Part shown: piece after piece, positions 21,868 to 33,900 of the stretch
Position numbering within the stretch: position 1 is the first letter of the stretch
Layout: each line of letters starts with the position of its first letter
NCBI GenBank assembly: GCA_016618085.1
Contig: JABLTG010000043.1
Span: 52,452 to 116,451, forward strand
DNA length: 64,000 bases
Reading direction: 5' to 3'
Source of the DNA: Neovahlkampfia damariscottae
Lineage: Eukaryota > Heterolobosea > Selenaionea > Neovahlkampfiida > Neovahlkampfiidae
Position numbers and translations under genes: made by a program
The notes under the pieces: model-generated
What the model was told of the DNA's origin: nothing
The model's input: the letters and a program-made list of their open reading frames with translations, nothing else
Database searches by the model: none

Positions 21868-22728
21868 ATGGCTCCACTTTGTAAACCAGCAACTAAAAGA
21901 TTATTGGCAACTTGTGGTTTTTATGCTGGTATTGCTTTTTATATACCTTTGATTATTGTTTATTATGTACTTTCTGTTAGATTACTTTCTGACAGTTTGA
22001 ATTTATACTACATTCGATTAAGAAATGGTGAATCATTGAATGTTAAAATAAATGTAAAAAAAAAAACAAAAAAATAACAATAAAAGGAATATGGACAACG
22101 TTATGATTCTTGGAAAAATTTGACATTTAAAGTGAAATTAAATTTACAAGAAAAAAAGTTATACAGTGATGAATCAGTAAGAAAAATAAAAAATTAAAAA
22201 ATATAATAGCATGAATCATTTTCAAAATTTGAATGGATTGGTGACTTAAATCCTTACTCACCTTTAAAATTCAAAACAAATTTTTCAACTTCATCATTTC
22301 ACCAAATTTTTGAAGTTTATAAAAAAGAATCAACAGATGTATCTTTTCAATTTATAAAGAAAATAAATACAACCAAATATAACAATATCTGTTTAAAGTA
22401 TAATTTAAAATATAATGAAACAAAAAAAGAAAATATAACTTTATCAGATGCATTAGATTCATGTGGTAATGATAAACAGTCAGCTTCAGGAAGGTTAGAA
22501 ATTGTTGTCAGAGAGGAATCAGATCCAATGTTGTATATACCATTTCAATCAAGTCAACCTTATTGGATCAAAGAAATCATTTCTTCACCTTATTATATTG
22601 CCACTGTTATTATTTTAATTGTACTTTTTGGGTTAGTCATTTTTATTCCTTTATTCTCTGTCATGGGTTTATTAATTTATTTGGAACATTTTAAAAAATA
22701 TAGAAACTTTGAATCAATAAAAGAATAA
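21868..22728 (+). CDS. Two-pass membrane protein of unknown function (3 exons)
   Basis: Exons 21868-22053, 22087-22176 and 22210-22728 give 264 residues. The introns are both 33 nt. One hydrophobic helix lies near the N-terminus (GFYAGIAFYIPLIIVYYVL) and one near the C-terminus (YIATVIILIVLFGLVIFIPLF). Between them is a ~190-residue soluble domain with several N-x-T/S sites (ENITL, NKINTT-like), as for a lumenal or extracellular domain. The layout of two TMs flanking a large loop is like TMEM231, but I see no motif that proves it. The function is unknown. Confidence 0.6.
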
Positions 22729-22782
22729 TTTTTTTTCCTTTTTTTTATGGAATTTGATTATCAAATCAAAGTGAATAACATG

Positions 22783-23502
22783 TTATTTGAAATTTTCTAA
22801 AACATATTTTGAGAAATGATGAAAATCTGGTGTTTTTAAATCAATTTCTTTTCCTAAATCATCTAATTTTCTTAATTCTAATGCATCTTTTGCGAATTCA
22901 TATTTTAAGAATTCACTTTGTTCTTGTTCATTTAAAATACCTCCTTGTACTTTCAAACTATCTTTACTTGCTTGAGATAAATTCTTATAATAATTTGGAT
23001 CTCTTGCTAAATATCTTTTTGCTTCAACATGGAGCAAAACAGGTTCTGAAACTGATTTTGTAAAAAAATTTTCTTTTTAAATTATAAATAATTTCTTGGT
23101 ATTACCTAAAAAATTTGAACCAATAACTTCATGTTTTGGATTCACATTGTTAAAAATATCTTTCAAATAATCTTTTTCATCCATGAAAAAATCACCAATA
23201 TCATGTAATAAACAAGCTTTAAAATTGAAACTTAATCAAAGTTTTTTACCTGTTATGAAACTTGAGAGTTAATTTTTTTTTTTTTTTTGCAAATCAAACC
23301 TTGAAGATGAACCATTTTTTTCTGCTAAAGTTGCCACTTGTAATGAATGATCTACTAATGATAAATCTTCTTGATATTTTTTATCTTTTTTGTATTCAAA
23401 TAAAGAATGAATAAAATTCAAAATATTCTTTCTCATATTTGGATCATATGTTGAATAAAAATGTTTACTATTCTTTGTCAATTTAAAACTTTTTAAAAAC
23501 AT
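22783..23502 (-). CDS. HD-domain oxygenase of the PhnZ/TmpB type (4 exons, one of 11 nt)
   Basis: Exons on minus are 23502-23300, 23260-23250, 23216-23106 and 23051-22783, joined to 197 residues. Motifs in order are VDHSLQVATLAEKNG (HD His), ACLLHDIGDFF (HD), KHEVIGSNFL, LHVEAKRYLARD and LSQASKDSLKVQGG, then a DALELRKLDD helix. This is the phosphonate-associated HD family, which includes the mixed-valence di-iron oxygenase PhnZ. That enzyme oxidatively cleaves organophosphonates such as 2-amino-1-hydroxyethylphosphonate. Recovering the HDIG-bearing sequence requires the 11-nt exon flanked by introns of 39 and 33 nt. The third intron is 54 nt, the longest in the window. The physiological substrate here is unknown. 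Confidence 0.75.
23250..23260 (-). other. 11-nt microexon of the PhnZ-like gene
   Basis: This 11-base exon (minus strand TTTCATAACAG) is flanked by CAAG upstream and GTAAAA downstream. It completes Ser and encodes Phe-Ile-Thr plus one base of Ala. Without it the conserved LLHDIG block would be out of frame with the upstream exon. Confidence 0.7.
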
Positions 23503-23789
23503 TTTCTTTTTGTTTTTGGTTTTAGTTTTTTAATACAATCAAGTTTGGTTGGTCAATTATTTTAATTGGATGAATAACAAATGGATTGAGACTCTTTATT
23601 TTGAAGACTCTTCAAAGAACTTGAAAAAAAACGAAGATTTTATCAATATTCTAAAGAAAAAGTAAGAAGAAAACAAAATGAGAAAAGGATGTGATTCATT
23701 GTCTTGAAGGATTATTTTTGAGATACTTCAAGTTGGTTTATTCTTATAAAGATACCAATTGTCCAAGAGTCTTATTGAATAATAAAAAT

Positions 23790-25067
23790 TTAATAAGATA
23801 AAGTTTTTGGATTCATTTTTTGCATAACATTATAAACAACTGTATCTAAAATTCCAGCAATTGTAAAAACTCCACCAATAACTGCGCATAAATTTGTAAT
23901 GAAATGAAGGAATGATTTTCTTGTTTCCGTGATATGTACCATAATAGGTGATAAATCATAAATTAAAAATACTCCAGGAACAACATTTTTATGAACTTCA
24001 TTATGAGGACGAAAATGTTGAGTAACTGAATATTGATTTGTTTTAATCTTTTGAAATAGAGTAAGTATTCAATTTTTCTTACAACTTCTGAACTACCACT
24101 TAATTCATATATAGTTGGTACAACTTTTACGAAATATTGAAATAAACCTGAACCTTTTGGAATAATTCTCTTTACCCCATCTAAAGGATTTTGTAATCCT
24201 GGATATTTTTCACCAAAACCTAATGAATGAATAATATGTGAGGTATTGAAATGTTCAATTTCATATGATGTATATTCATGTGAAATTCCACCAGCAGTTT
24301 GTGTTGATTTTCCAGGAATCAAATGAATATTACCAGCCACCTTATTTACTAAAATATAACCGTGTAAATTACATCCTTCAAGAGCAGAGTATTTTTGTTT
24401 TCTTTCAAAATTTTCTTCTGTGCATTGTTCAACATCTGCAAAAAAAAAATTAGAACAAAGGTAGGTTTTGAACCATCTCCAATTGTTAAACCCCATCCTT
24501 TTCTTTGATAAGCTTCTCTAACACTATCACAAGTATTACAACATTGTTTTGGTGATGTTGCTGCTCCATAACCTAAAAATCATTTTTTTAATTTTTTTTT
24601 TTTTTTTTACATGGTCCACAATAATCTTTTGATTTGATTTTTGCAATTATTTTATTTTTTTCTTCAACTGTTTTTGGGTCTGTATGTACTTCAAGTTTAT
24701 AAGCATCAAGTGGTTCACCTGTTTTTAAATCTAATCTTCTTTTATAAATAGTTTTTTGAACTCCAATTTGTAACTCACCTGCAACATCAACAACATCAAG
24801 TGAAAGAGCTTATAGATTTATATTTATTTTTGTTTTACCTGCGCAACTGATTGATGGAAAAGTCATATTTATATACACTTCAATTTTTTTTTCTTCACTG
24901 ACATCAACAAATAAAGCATCGTTTCTGTGGTATTGCAAATAAAAATAAAATTCAGAAAGAAATAAAATTGAAATAATAACTAAACTTGTAATGGATATTA
25001 TAGCACCTGAAGATGTTTGTATTTTAAAATCTTCCAGAGTTTTTGGGTAAAAATCAAAACTCTTCAT
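23790..25067 (-). CDS. ERGIC3: ERGIC3/Erv46-type ER-Golgi cargo receptor (5 exons)
   Basis: Exons on minus are 25067-24839, 24808-24611, 24572-24474, 24435-24083 and 24047-23790, giving 378 residues, the usual ERGIC3 length. The N-terminus FDFYPKTLEDFKIQTSSGA is followed by a TM, and a second TM comes near the C-terminus (LHFITNLCAVIGGVFTIAG). The lumenal domain carries FPSISCA, SLDVVDVAGE, the CGPCYGA...CCNTC cysteine cluster and GCNLHGYILVNKVAGNIHLIPG. The C-terminal half has YDLSPI and ends NPKTLSY. The protein cycles between ER and Golgi in COPII/COPI vesicles and selects membrane cargo. The introns are 30, 38, 38 and 35 nt. Confidence 0.92.
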
Positions 25068-25104
25068 CTTTCTTCTATTTTCAACTTTAAGTCGTGTTCC
25101 GATT

Positions 25105-25111
25105 TGATTGG
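25105..25111 (+). promoter_or_regulatory. TGATTGG box upstream of ERGIC3
   Basis: Heptamer 38-44 bases upstream of the minus-strand ERGIC3 ATG at 25067. A second box, CCAATC at 25212-25217, precedes the divergent MAPEG gene by 16 bases. Confidence 0.4.
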
Positions 25112-25232
25112 ATGAATGATCTAAAAAAAAAAGTTTTATTTTATCTGTTTCCTTAAAAATAAATCAAAAAAAAAAACAAGATTTTGTTTTTCTGTTGAGA
25201 GTATTCTTTGACCAATCGAAACAAGAAAAAAA

Positions 25233-25672
25233 ATGGATGTAGCAGTTGTTTGCACAGGTATTATTTTTTTTAATTGTTCTTTAATTTCAAAGGTATAATG
25301 GGAGTACTCATGTGGTGTTTAAGTTTAAAAGTAAGTCTCTGTAGAGGAGCAATGGCTAAAGAACAATCACAAGAAAGTCAAAGAAATTTTACAAACTACA
25401 ATAGAGCCCATGGTAATACATCAGAAAATGTTCCAATGCTTGCTGTTTTATTCATTGGTTATCGTTTATTATTTCCAGAAATGTCAATGGTCATCAAAGC
25501 TACAATGATTCTCATCACTTTTTCAAGATTTTTACTCGCCTTTGGATTGATTATAAATTCAACAAAACCAACTCAACCACGTTTTATTGGAGCAGTAATT
25601 ACCCTTTTAGGTGGTGCTTTTCTTTCAGCAACTTTTATTTTAAAAGGACTTGGAATTTCATTACCTTATTAA
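25233..25672 (+). CDS. MAPEG-family membrane protein (microsomal glutathione S-transferase-like, 2 exons)
   Basis: Exons 25233-25257 and 25293-25672 give 134 residues. The first exon is only 25 nt and supplies the initiator. The intron is 35 nt. The conserved MAPEG segment NRAHGNTSENVPMLAVLF is present after the first helix. It is followed by hydrophobic helices ending in LGGAFLSATFIL, for about four TMs in all. The family conjugates glutathione to hydrophobic electrophiles or makes eicosanoids in ER membranes. The subfamily is unresolved. It is divergent from ERGIC3 across a 165-bp spacer. Confidence 0.85.
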
Positions 25673-25696
25673 TTTATAAATAAGAAACTTTTTTAT

Positions 25697-26204
25697 TTAA
25701 TGACCTTTGTTAAATGTTTTTTTTGAATATTTTCTATGCTTCTTTTTGTAAAGTTTAATTTTGATGATTCTACATTTTCCATTTTTCCCTCTTCTACCAA
25801 TTTTTCCTCTTCTACCTCTACATCCTCTTTTTCCAATGAATCCTTGTGGTCCTCTATAACCTCTTGGTCCTTTTGTACCTTTTGGTCCTCTGAAACCTCT
25901 TGGTCCAACACATCCTTTGGAACCTTATGAAAAGAAAATTAAAATTCAATGAGAAAATACCTCTGAAACCTCTTGGACCTCTGTCACCTCTTGGACCTCT
26001 ATCTCCTCTAAATAATCTGAAAAATTGTTTAAAAGTCAAAGTTTTGCATTTTTTGAATGAAAATTTTTCGTCTGAATGTTTCAATTTCAAATAATCTTTT
26101 GAATGAGGTTTTGAATGAGGTTTCGTTGAAGGTTTAGCAATCTTTGCATCTAATGAAGCAAATAAAATAAATAAAGCAAAGAAAAAAATGAGTGATTTCA
26201 TCAT
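25697..26204 (-). CDS. Secreted collagen-like protein (2 exons)
   Basis: Exons on minus are 26204-25961 and 25923-25697, joined to 156 residues across a 37-nt intron. A signal peptide (MMKSLIFFFALFILFASLDA) leads. Then comes a Lys/Pro/His-rich stretch, a Gly-X-Y tract with RGDRGPRGDRGPRGFRG before the intron and about 13 more triplets after it (GPRGFRGPKGTKGPRGYRG), and a basic tail. The two RGD triplets are arranged as in collagen. Two cysteines inside the second half could cross-link chains. It is probably an extracellular fibre-forming or adhesive protein. The intron falls inside a Gly codon, so triplet phase is kept. An acidic frame on the same strand across the second exon is only a shadow. 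Confidence 0.8.
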
Positions 26205-26369
26205 TAAAACTTGTTGAAAATTTAAATCTGCTTTTTTTTTCAATCAAATTTTTGTGGTCTTTATAACTTTTGTTTATCCCAAAAATTAACTGAATTTAGT
26301 TTCATTTTGGATAAAATTTCTATATTTGTAAAAAAAAAAAAAAAAAAATTCTTCATCACAATTTTTGTT

Positions 26370-28218
26370 CTATTCTTGTTTTTTTTGTTCACCTTGTTCA
26401 AATGAATTATCACCTTCAGAATCATCTCCATCAGGATTTAAAAGTTTTTGAGCTAATTCAAAATGTTTTGGATGATAATGCATTAATTCAATATAAACCT
26501 TTTGAATGGATTGAACATCTTGTGCATTTCTCATTTCATCTTTTGTTTTTAAAACACCAATACCAAAAACAACAGCTAAATTTTCAGGTGTCATTAAATT
26601 CTTTTCTTTTTGAGCCGTAACCAATTCACATAAATCTAATAATTCTCTTAACAAAATTCTATGTTCATTTGGTATTTTTGTGAATAATTCTGAATAGGAA
26701 TTTAACTTTTCATTAGTATCTTCAATTCTTAATGTCTTTAAAAAGTCATCATATAAATCAATAGTCAATAAAGGTATTGGTAATTCTCTAATATAAAGTT
26801 TAAAAACAGATGCCACATTATGTGTTAAATCTTCAATATCTTTTGAATCAAATGGTATAAATTCACCTTGATCCATTTTTACAGCCCATTCTTTTCTATA
26901 AGTTGCATCACCAGAAACTCGGAAAATTCCAAAAATACCAGGTGCATGTATTTTTAAAAAATCAACGAGAAGTTTAATCTGTTTTGGATATACTTCAGTT
27001 TCATGTCTTCTTTCCATAACTTCTAAAATTGGTACTCCAAAAATATTCAACTTTCTTTCTTCAATTGGCGTTTTATCTTCTTTGTTAATGTCAAATATGA
27101 ATTCTAAATTTCCTTGGACATAAAAGTCTTTTTTTTCTTTTCCTGATCTTTTTTCTAAATTTTTTTTATATTTTTTCTTTAGTTCAATTTTTGAAAGATT
27201 CAAAGTTATTTGTCCTAAGAAATCATGTGGACGACCAACATCATAATCCCAAACTTCAATTCTTAAATTATCATCTATTTTATCGTGAAGTTTAAAATCT
27301 AAATGTTCTTCCCAAACAGGATTTAAATTCTAAAAAAAAAAAGTAAAAAAAAAGGGAGAATCGAACCTTATGAATGACAGTTGTTTTTAATTTTTGATTA
27401 GCAGCATAAACTTTGCAATAAGGATCACTAAAACCGTTTAAATCTTGAATAGCTAAATCATTTCCTCTAATTATTTTTAAATTTAAAATTCTTGGCATTG
27501 ATACAAAATCAAGTGGTATTGTATTTCTTTTAACGACCATATCTTTTTTCTTTTTATTTACAACTTCACTTCCTGAAATCATGAACATTGATTTTGCAAC
27601 AGATTTTGATTTTGTTGGTGTGAGTGTTCCCAATAGTTGTGGTGGTTCATTTGATTCTTCTTCATTCAAAGAGACAAAATTCCAAGTGTCTGCTTCTAAA
27701 TTATAATATACATAATATAAGTGATATCCTTGAAAAGTTGATGTTTTAAATTTAGAGATATTTAATACTTCTCCTGTTTTTTTATCATAAAGTTTTACTG
27801 TAACATCTCCTAGGTCTTCTTTTGAACCATGTAAGCGAAATATCAAATGTTTATAATAATTTTCAGTTGAAAATTCAGCTGATATTTGAAAATGATCATT
27901 TGTTTCAATGATTGGTTTTTCATGGTATAAACAACCAGAGACAAGTTGAGAATTTAAATTGTCAACTGAGTCAAGATAAAATGTGAAAGTATCATAAAGC
28001 TCCAATGTAACTTCTGGTATAGCTTTTGATTCAGATGAAATTCCAAAAACAACTTCTTGTATTTTTTTTGGAAATTTCTGAGCATTTAGAGACTCAAGAC
28101 TTCTTTTTGTCATCTGTACTGATGAAGAGATTAATTTTATAGTTTACTTACATCTAGGACTTGATATAAACATATCAGGAGGTCCTGTGGGTGAACCATC
28201 AGAGCGTGAGATTAACAT
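26370..28218 (-). CDS. C2 domain - RhoGAP protein (3 exons)
   Basis: Exons on minus are 28218-28152, 28118-27367 and 27329-26370, giving 592 residues. The introns are 33 and 37 nt. The N-terminal half is an unassigned beta-rich region. A C2 domain follows (PRILNLKIIRGNDLAIQDL...DPYCKVY, then NLNPVWEEHLDF and EVWDYD), where Asp residues could bind Ca2+. A RhoGAP domain has the arginine finger in IFGIFRVSGD and the later MTPENLAVVFG block. The C-terminus is acidic. The protein should switch off Rho-family GTPases at membranes reached through C2. The start at 28218 was chosen because the first exon splices in phase to the long second exon. Confidence 0.85.
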
Positions 28219-28389
28219 GCAGTGGTTGACCTTTTACCGTTAGAATTTTTTTTTTTGACCAATGAATTTGTCTCTGGAATAAATCCAATTCAAGAAATTA
28301 AGAAAATCAAAAAATAAATCAAAAACAAAAAAATTGTGACCGTTTGTCCTAAAAATAAATTTCGATTGGTAAGAAATTCCACCAATAAT

Positions 28390-29381
28390 ATGAACACAAC
28401 TCCAGAGAAAGGAAAAGCAAAACATGTTGTTTATCCAACACTCTGGAATACCAACTATTGGATACTAAAACTTAACTCTGAAGAGGTAAGTTATTGTTTG
28501 GACTTATAATCATAATAGTTTGAAAACTTCATTAGAAATTTACTTTTATTTCTAACTTCAACTTCGCTTATTAAAGATTCTAAACAAGAATTTAAAATAT
28601 ACAACGATTGTTTTCTTGGTAAACTAATACATTTTTAAATTCAAATTTTACTTCAGCAACTGATTTGGTTCAAATCATTCAAAATTGGAAACAAAACTAC
28701 TTGGATCTTTCTTTGAAACAAAACATCATTGAACTATTTCAGTTTTTAAAAGATATTGAAGGAATACAAAATATATCAGAAGAACAAAATCCTTTTAATG
28801 ATTCAGAGGAATTTTTTATGTTCACAATCTCATTTCATAATTTAAACATGAACGAACTCTTCACAAAAAGAATGATTGAGAATTTCATTATTTTCAAAAA
28901 GATTCAAAAAATTATTTCAAATAGAGAAACATTGAAACAATTTTATTTCTTTTTTGTTGATGAAGTAAAATTTGAAAATAAAAAAAAATTCAAAGGACAT
29001 ACAAATACGTTCAAAGGGATATCATTTTTTGAATGGATGAAAAATCATTATGGATTGACCATATCTTCTTATGGTACTGTACTTTTAACGGAAATTATGA
29101 AAGATATGAATATTTTTCAAATTGCAAAAGAAAATGAAATATTTGAAGAGATTTTATTTTCAATTATCGACGAAAAAGAATTAGAAATTATTTTGGATAC
29201 TCATTATGAAAAAGAAGAAAAAAAACAACAACAAAACGAAGAAGAAGAGATAATTCAATTAAAAAAAAAGAAAAAAATAACACGAACACACTTCAGAACA
29301 GGCAGCTTCTGTAAATATGACAGTGATGATGAAAGTCCATTTGAAAAGTTAAAAGCATTTTCTCATACTTTAATGGAATAA
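28390..29381 (+). CDS. DEP-like domain protein (3 exons)
   Basis: Exons 28390-28485, 28519-28618 and 28657-29381 give 306 residues. The introns are 33 and 38 nt. The N-terminal half is helical without a known motif. Around residues 190-250 the stretch FKGISFFEWMKNHYGLTISS...LLTEIMKDMNIFQIAKENEIF has the helix-turn spacing of a DEP domain. The C-terminus has a KEEEEII-type acidic run followed by a basic patch and a Ser/Asp-rich end. DEP domains anchor signalling proteins at membranes or receptors. The gene shares a short divergent promoter with the C2-RhoGAP gene. The domain call is tentative. Confidence 0.55.
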
Positions 29382-29496
29382 AAAAAAAATATTAAATTAT
29401 TGACTTTGAAAAAAGTCATTTTGAAAAACTCTTTTTTTTTTCTTTTTTCAATGTTTCATTTTTTTGTCGTTGAAAAAAAATGCATGAAATGTATAT

Positions 29497-29503
29497 TGAT
29501 TGG
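29497..29503 (+). promoter_or_regulatory. TGATTGG box upstream of AGC kinase
   Basis: Exact heptamer 60-66 bases before the ATG at 29563. One of the recurring host promoter boxes. Confidence 0.45.
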
Positions 29504-29562
29504 TTGATTTTAAACATTTATTTTTAACCTCTTAGAATTGTCGGTTGACAACTCAAAGCTCA

Positions 29563-30918
29563 ATGGAACTGAAAGATGATAATTGTACAACAAAAATGAA
29601 AGAAATAGATTTAAGATCTTTTGAATTGAAGAAACCAATAACGAAAAAGTCATCACTTTACAATTTTGTTGAAGCTCTTTTTTCACCAAAAAAAAAACCA
29701 ACAATACAAAACTCAGAACTTGATATAAACCAAATAAACATACCTTGTATACAAATAGAAAAATCAGAATTTGAAAAGTTAGAAGATTTTATTCAATTAG
29801 AAGAATTGGGAAGAGGAGCTTTTTCAAAAGTCATAAAATGTCAAAATAGAACAACAAAGAAATTTTATGCAATGAAAATATTAAAAAAAATTGTGGTTTA
29901 TGAAAAAAAACAGATTGAAAGATCAATGAATGAAAAATTAATTCAATCTGAATTTCTTGGTTGCCCTTTCATTGTAAATTTATATAAAACTTTTCAAGAC
30001 GATGTTAATTTATACATGATACTTGAATATGTTTCAGGAGGAGAATTATTATCTTGGTAAAAAAAAAAAAAAATTGTGTTAATTTTTAAAAATAGGCTCA
30101 GAGTCAACAAGAAGTTTTCAGATGATGTTTTTTTTTTTGAATTTCTAAATTTTAATATTTTTAGGTGGTCAAATTCATAGCTGCAGAGACATTGATTGGC
30201 ATTGAATACTTACATACAAAAGGAACAATTTATCGAGATTTGAAACCTGAGAATATATTAATAGGTATTCAATTTAGTTTTTCATTTAAATTTTATGAAG
30301 ATAAATCTGGTCATATTAAAATAGCTGATTTAGGATTTGTAAAAAAAATTGGAGAACAAAAAACTTATTCAACATTGGGTACTTCTGAATATTTAGCTCC
30401 AGAAATTGCAATTGGAAGTGGTCATGATAAAGGTGTTGATTACTGGAGTCTGGGAGTTTTGATTTATGAAATGTTGGTCGGTAAGAAATGATCGAGAAAA
30501 TTTAAAAAAAAAAATAGGAAAAACACCGTTTAGTGCTAAACGTGAAATTGATACTTATAATAATATAATATCTGGTAAAATAGAGTTTCCTAAAGATATT
30601 CCAAAAAATGCAAGAGATTTAATCTCAAAATTATTAAATACAAAAAAAACCTTACGCCTTGGTAATTCAGAAAAAGGAATCAAAGAAATTAAAGAACATC
30701 CATTTTTTGAAGGTAAAATTTATTTTAAATTCATTTCTTTTCCTAAAAAAGGTATTGATTGGTCACTTGTGGCACGTCGAGAATTGAATTCACCAATTAC
30801 AGTTGAACTTGATGATCCGAGCTCTTCAAAATATTTCATACCATCAAATGATAGAAAAACATCCATTATAGGTGTTAGACTTTCTAACTCTCAAAATGAA
30901 TTATTTAAAGATTTTTGA
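29563..30918 (+). CDS. AGC-family protein kinase, PKA-like (6 exons)
   Basis: Exons 29563-30056, 30096-30126, 30165-30264, 30301-30480, 30518-30712 and 30752-30918 give 388 residues. Exon 2 is only 31 nt. The kinase motifs are [10 protein letters not shown] (Gly loop), AMKILKK (Lys), [13 protein letters not shown] (catalytic loop), IADLGFVK (DFG reads DLG), [10 protein letters not shown] and [12 protein letters not shown]. The chain ends in FKDF, the C-terminal FxxF hydrophobic pocket-binding motif that PKA catalytic subunits carry at their very end. This supports a PKA-like identity and the chosen stop. A cAMP-dependent role would fit the cyclase gene at the left of the window, but that link is an inference. 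Introns 36-39 nt. Confidence 0.88.
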
Positions 30919-30938
30919 TTTCAATTTTTTTTTTTCAA

Positions 30939-30945
30939 CCAATCA
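30939..30945 (+). promoter_or_regulatory. CCAATCA box upstream of RNF213-like gene
   Basis: Lies 35-41 bases before the ATG at 30980, in the 61-bp gap after the AGC kinase stop. Confidence 0.45.
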
Positions 30946-30979
30946 ATTTTTTCCTTCAACCTCAGATCAACGTTCAACA

Positions 30980-33900
30980 ATGGAAATCGTTCAACGTAAA
31001 TTTTTTGTATATATTCCTTTTGAAAAATTTGATGAAACAACTACTGTAAAATTAGTGTTACCAAATGAAAAAAATGAAAAAGAGTTTTACTTTGATCAAC
31101 CAGATAAAAATTACAAATTTTTATGGTGCAAAACAATTGAACTCCAGTCAAAAACGAACTTAAATTATATGTATTCAGTTTATTCAAATGGAAAACAAAA
31201 AGACATGATTCTTTTTTCCAATCAAGAAACTTGCTTTGACGTCTTGAACTGTAACTCAACAACTCAAAACATTTTTAATCAATTTTTTGATCATTTATGG
31301 AGTTTAAAAAATGAAATGAACATTTCAAAGTTTTTGACCGATTTTGTTTCATTACTTGAATGTTCTTCAAAATGGAAAAATTTTAAATTTGAAGAAGAAA
31401 GTTTTATTCAAAATTTAGAGTCAAAAATTGAAGGAATCAATAATTTTAAAGATTCAATTATATTTTGTTGTATATTAGGAAAAGTACCAATACTTCTACC
31501 AATCAATTTAAATGTTGAAAAATTGATTACTTTTTTAATTGACCAGAAATCAAAATTAGATATATTAGATCAAATAACATCAATACAACACATCAGATTT
31601 CTTGAAAGAGGTATAGAATTACTTTCAACTATTGAATCTCTTGCGTTAAATTTCAAAATTTGTTTATGTGGTTGTTTATCATTTGCCAAATTAGATTTAA
31701 AGATTTTTCAATCTGATAAAGTAGAATTTGAAGAAGAATTCAAATTGGCTATTGACAAATCAAGAAATATTGGAAGACTAAATTATGAAATTACAAATGA
31801 TGTGAAATCTTATTGTTCAATTCTTTCAAGTTTAATTCAATATTCACCTTCTTATAATGTTATTCATTATTTACTTTCAAAAGAATCTTTTAGTTCACCC
31901 TTAATTTTGACAACATGTATAACTGCTATTAAATCAAAAATCATTGATTTTGAAAGATATGATGTAATTCCAAAGTTAGAAGAGATTGAAAAGTAAGTTG
32001 AAAATTTTAAACTTTAATTTTTCAAGTCTATTTCAAATTGAACAACTACAATGTGAAGAACTTCTTTCCGAATTCTTAAAATCAAAAACTATTTTAAACT
32101 CTGATTCTGAATATGGTTGTAAAATAATTGAATTATCAACAAAGAAGTTAATTTTAAATTCACATAATTATGAATTGTTTTTGTTGATAAAATCATGGTG
32201 TTTAAATTTTTTGAAATCTAAAAATAATAATATTCAAAAATTCTTCATTGATTTAGATAAAATATTAAGAATGAATTTTTTGTCTGAATATTTAAATGCG
32301 TTGTTAGATAGTTTAACAATATCACATTTATTTTTAGAATTGGAGGATGAAGAGTTGTTATCAGTATTAGTTCAATTAGATTTTGATAGTTTTTGTGATG
32401 AATTAAAATATTTTATCAAAGAAAGATGTATTTGTTTGATTAAAGAATTTAATGTAAATATGAAAATTGAAGCATTCAAAATTGTAAATAAAAAATGTAT
32501 CAGTGAATTAAAATATCAATTATTAACATTGATATTTAAAACATCAAACCCACCAAATGAATATGATGTAGCTTCAACTATATTCAAAAATCCAATTTGG
32601 TTCATTTTTTTTAAATATTATTTTCTTCATCAATTCAATGAAAATAGTACTCAGAAACAATCAGAAATTATTTTAGAAATTGCTCCGATTGTAGATAAAA
32701 CTTGGCATTTTTTAGAGAATTTAAAAAAAATGAAATGTTCAGTTTCTGATTTAAAACTTGTTATTGAGCACAAAGAAAATGTTCATCAAATATTAAATAT
32801 TATTGATGTTTCTGATATCATTGGAATTGATGAAAATGATTGGAAGGAATGGGAAAATTCCGTATCTGAATATATAAAATTAACAAATAGTCTTCAAACA
32901 TTTCTCACATTTTATTGTGGTGAATTACTTGATGATTATGAATCATTTGTTCAACAATTAGAAGTGTTTAAAAAGAAAGAAAAAACATATTCATACATTG
33001 AAATGAAAAAATTAATTTCACTTTTTCCAATATCTAAATATGACTTAATTTGGTTATTTGAAAATAAGAAATCAAAATTCTTTCTTTGGATTTGGAAGAA
33101 GGCATTTTCTTCATTCAAAGATAAATTAAAATTGGAAGAAATTATTGATATAATTGAAAAAATTAAAAAAGAATGGAAACAAATTTATGAAGGAATTAAT
33201 GATAAAACAATATCATTCAGAAGATTAGAAGAATTGCAATTTTATTCAATACCACTTGAATATGAAAATGAATTATCTATTTTAAAAAGAAATCATTCAG
33301 GTTATTCATCAAAAATTTCAAAAGATCATCATTCTTGGATATCAGAAAGAAAATCACTTCTTTTGACATTTCAAAAAATATATCTTTACAGAAATCATTT
33401 TCCTTCATTAATTAGTCTAGTTGAATATCTAGGGAATCAATTGAATGAAGATGTTGATTACAAGAAATTAGTTGATACTCATAATACATTATCCAAAGAT
33501 TGGAGAGGACAAAAATTATCTCATTCTGTTAAATACATTGATTCTGTTATTTTTTTTGAAGACTTTTCAAATGAACAACTTGAATTATTGAAAGAAATTC
33601 ATCAATCTCAATTGATAATTACTTGGTTAAAAGGAGTTCAAGATGAAGAGTTTGAGGCATTATGTGGTCTTTGTAAATCATACACAGATGATGCAAGAGT
33701 ATTAGAGGCATTGTCATCTTTGATATCTATTAGAGAGATGCTAAAGAAAATTTTATATTCACAATACTTGTTACAATCTTTGAAATTATTAATTAATGAA
33801 ATCAAATCATTGGACATTAAAAAATATAATGGAATTTCTATTTTTATTAATTTGAAGAGCAACTTTCCATTATTATTAAGAGTAAGAATACTAAATAAAC

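Noticed and set aside
25693-25911. Acidic Glu/Asp/Lys-rich open frame on minus over the collagen gene
   Set aside because: It is the shifted frame of the Gly-X-Y exon. The spliced collagen frame has a signal peptide and keeps triplet phase.
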